From the NCBI GenBank assembly GCA_034679905.1, contig JAXDAH010000101.1:1-14157 (forward strand): a DNA stretch of 14,157 nt, given 5' to 3'. Shown one piece after another: positions 13,660 to 14,157 of this stretch. The translations under genes were made by a program, and so were the position numbers. Numbering within the stretch: position 1 is the stretch's first letter; every line of letters begins with the position of its first letter. Origin of the DNA: JASEFH01 sp034679905 (GTDB lineage Archaea; Halobacteriota; Methanomicrobia; Methanomicrobiales; JACTUA01). The notes under the pieces are model-generated. The model saw nothing but the letters and a program-made list of their open reading frames with translations, was not told the origin of the DNA and made no database searches.

Positions 13660-13870
13660 TTCCTGTATTTCCGTGCAGACTGCTCTTCTGTTTGTGCCCC
13701 GCACGACTCCCCGTCCTCGCTCCAGAACAATCTTCCGCCCAACCTCAAGCCAGACGGTCCGATCTCGGCAGTTGGCGTCGGATTGTGCAGCCCCGGTTCG
13801 GGCAACCAGTGGATTGCATCAGGATGCTTTTCGTTACTCTCGGCGTATAGCTGGCTGAACCGGGGAAAGA

Positions 13871-13878
13871 TTTATGTA
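13871..13878 (+). promoter_or_regulatory. TATA box for the exported protein gene
   Basis: TTTATGTA, preceded by a purine-rich GGGGAAAGA that could act as a BRE, is centred about 27 bases before the ATG at 13902. No ribosome-binding site lies between, so a leaderless transcript is likely. Confidence 0.55.
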
Positions 13879-13901
13879 TGGGGTCCGCATTTGTGCCGTG
13901 C

Positions 13902-14157
13902 ATGAGAGAACACCTCATACTTTTGGTATCCTTCATCGCCATTGCTGCCTTCGGCCTTCTCGCCGTGGCAGCAGCGCAGGGAGGATATGGCGGCGGGAAC
14001 GGCCAGGCGGATGCCCTGGTCGGCCCTGTACTGACGATCACCGAACCGCAGGAGGGGGCGAACCTGACGGGCGACAGCGTGACGGTATCCGTGAACGTGA
14101 CCAACTTCACGCTGGTGGAGCGGCTGGGGGCCGAGAACGTACCGGGCGAGGGGCACC
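13902..14157 (+). CDS. Exported protein, 3' end beyond the window
   Basis: The visible 85 residues start MREHLILLVSFIAIAAFGLL, a classical signal peptide with likely cleavage after the AVAAA stretch near residue 25. A Gly-rich spacer (QGGYGGGNGQ) follows, then an Ig-like strand pattern, VLTITEPQEGANLTGDSVTV, and VNVTNFTLVERLG. Three N-x-T/S sites (NLT, NVT, NFT) are possible N-glycosylation positions. The ENVPGEGH at the edge resembles secreted methanogen proteins that continue GEGHxHYY, but I cannot confirm the family. The ATG at 13902 is chosen because the signal peptide begins there and a TATA box is correctly spaced. Confidence 0.8.
   Translation, partial: MREHLILLVSFIAIAAFGLLAVAAAQGGYGGGNGQADALVGPVLTITEPQEGANLTGDSVTVSVNVTNFTLVERLGAENVPGEGH

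Noticed and set aside
13630..13905. A 91-codon frame beginning inside tRNA-Arg
   Set aside because: Its start lies in the T arm of the tRNA and it has no ribosome-binding site or motif.
1..14157. CRISPR array, insertion sequence or restriction system
   Set aside because: No regular spaced repeats, transposase motifs or terminal inverted repeats with target duplications were found.

Overview
The window looks like a chromosomal stretch of a GC-rich methanogenic euryarchaeon, most likely of the order Methanomicrobiales. It holds a PCNA clamp next to the large primase subunit, ribosomal protein S17e, a stand-alone ThiN-type thiamine-phosphate synthase, archaeal ribosome-binding sites (GGTG or GGAGG type), TATA boxes about 27 bases before several start codons, and a tRNA gene with no encoded CCA. 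Placement at order level is inference; no 16S or methanogenesis gene is present.

Left part (1-4259, mostly minus strand). One likely operon runs leftward: thiN, rps17e, dapA, dapB (cut by the window edge), joining a thiamine step, a small ribosomal protein and two consecutive steps of the diaminopimelate/lysine pathway. A 64-residue membrane protein is divergent from thiN and its end overlaps the end of priL. priL and pcn form a second leftward unit with overlapping stop and start codons. An AT-rich promoter region separates pcn from the divergent rlmE, a 23S rRNA 2'-O-methyltransferase.

Middle (4958-8870). Between rlmE and moaA lies almost 1.3 kb without a credible gene. It is GC-rich, unlike the other intergenic regions here, and dense in inverted repeats. 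The best part, 5358-5635, holds six consecutive stem-loops, including a 13-bp stem with one bulged base and an 11-bp perfect stem. This is the strongest candidate for something undescribed. moaA (molybdopterin synthesis), an unknown acidic protein and an M20 metallopeptidase follow on the plus strand.

Right part (8871-14157). Three visibly AT-richer genes form a surface-glycan module: a GT39-type membrane glycosyltransferase, and an oppositely oriented pair of a UPF0104 membrane protein and a GT2 dolichyl-phosphate sugar synthase, which together resemble a split, order-swapped AglD. They could charge a lipid carrier with sugar, help present it outside, and transfer the sugar there. An AT-rich spacer with a duplicated 13-14 bp motif follows, then a lipoprotein, a 44-residue four-cysteine protein, tRNA-Arg(GCG), and the start of an exported protein cut by the right edge.
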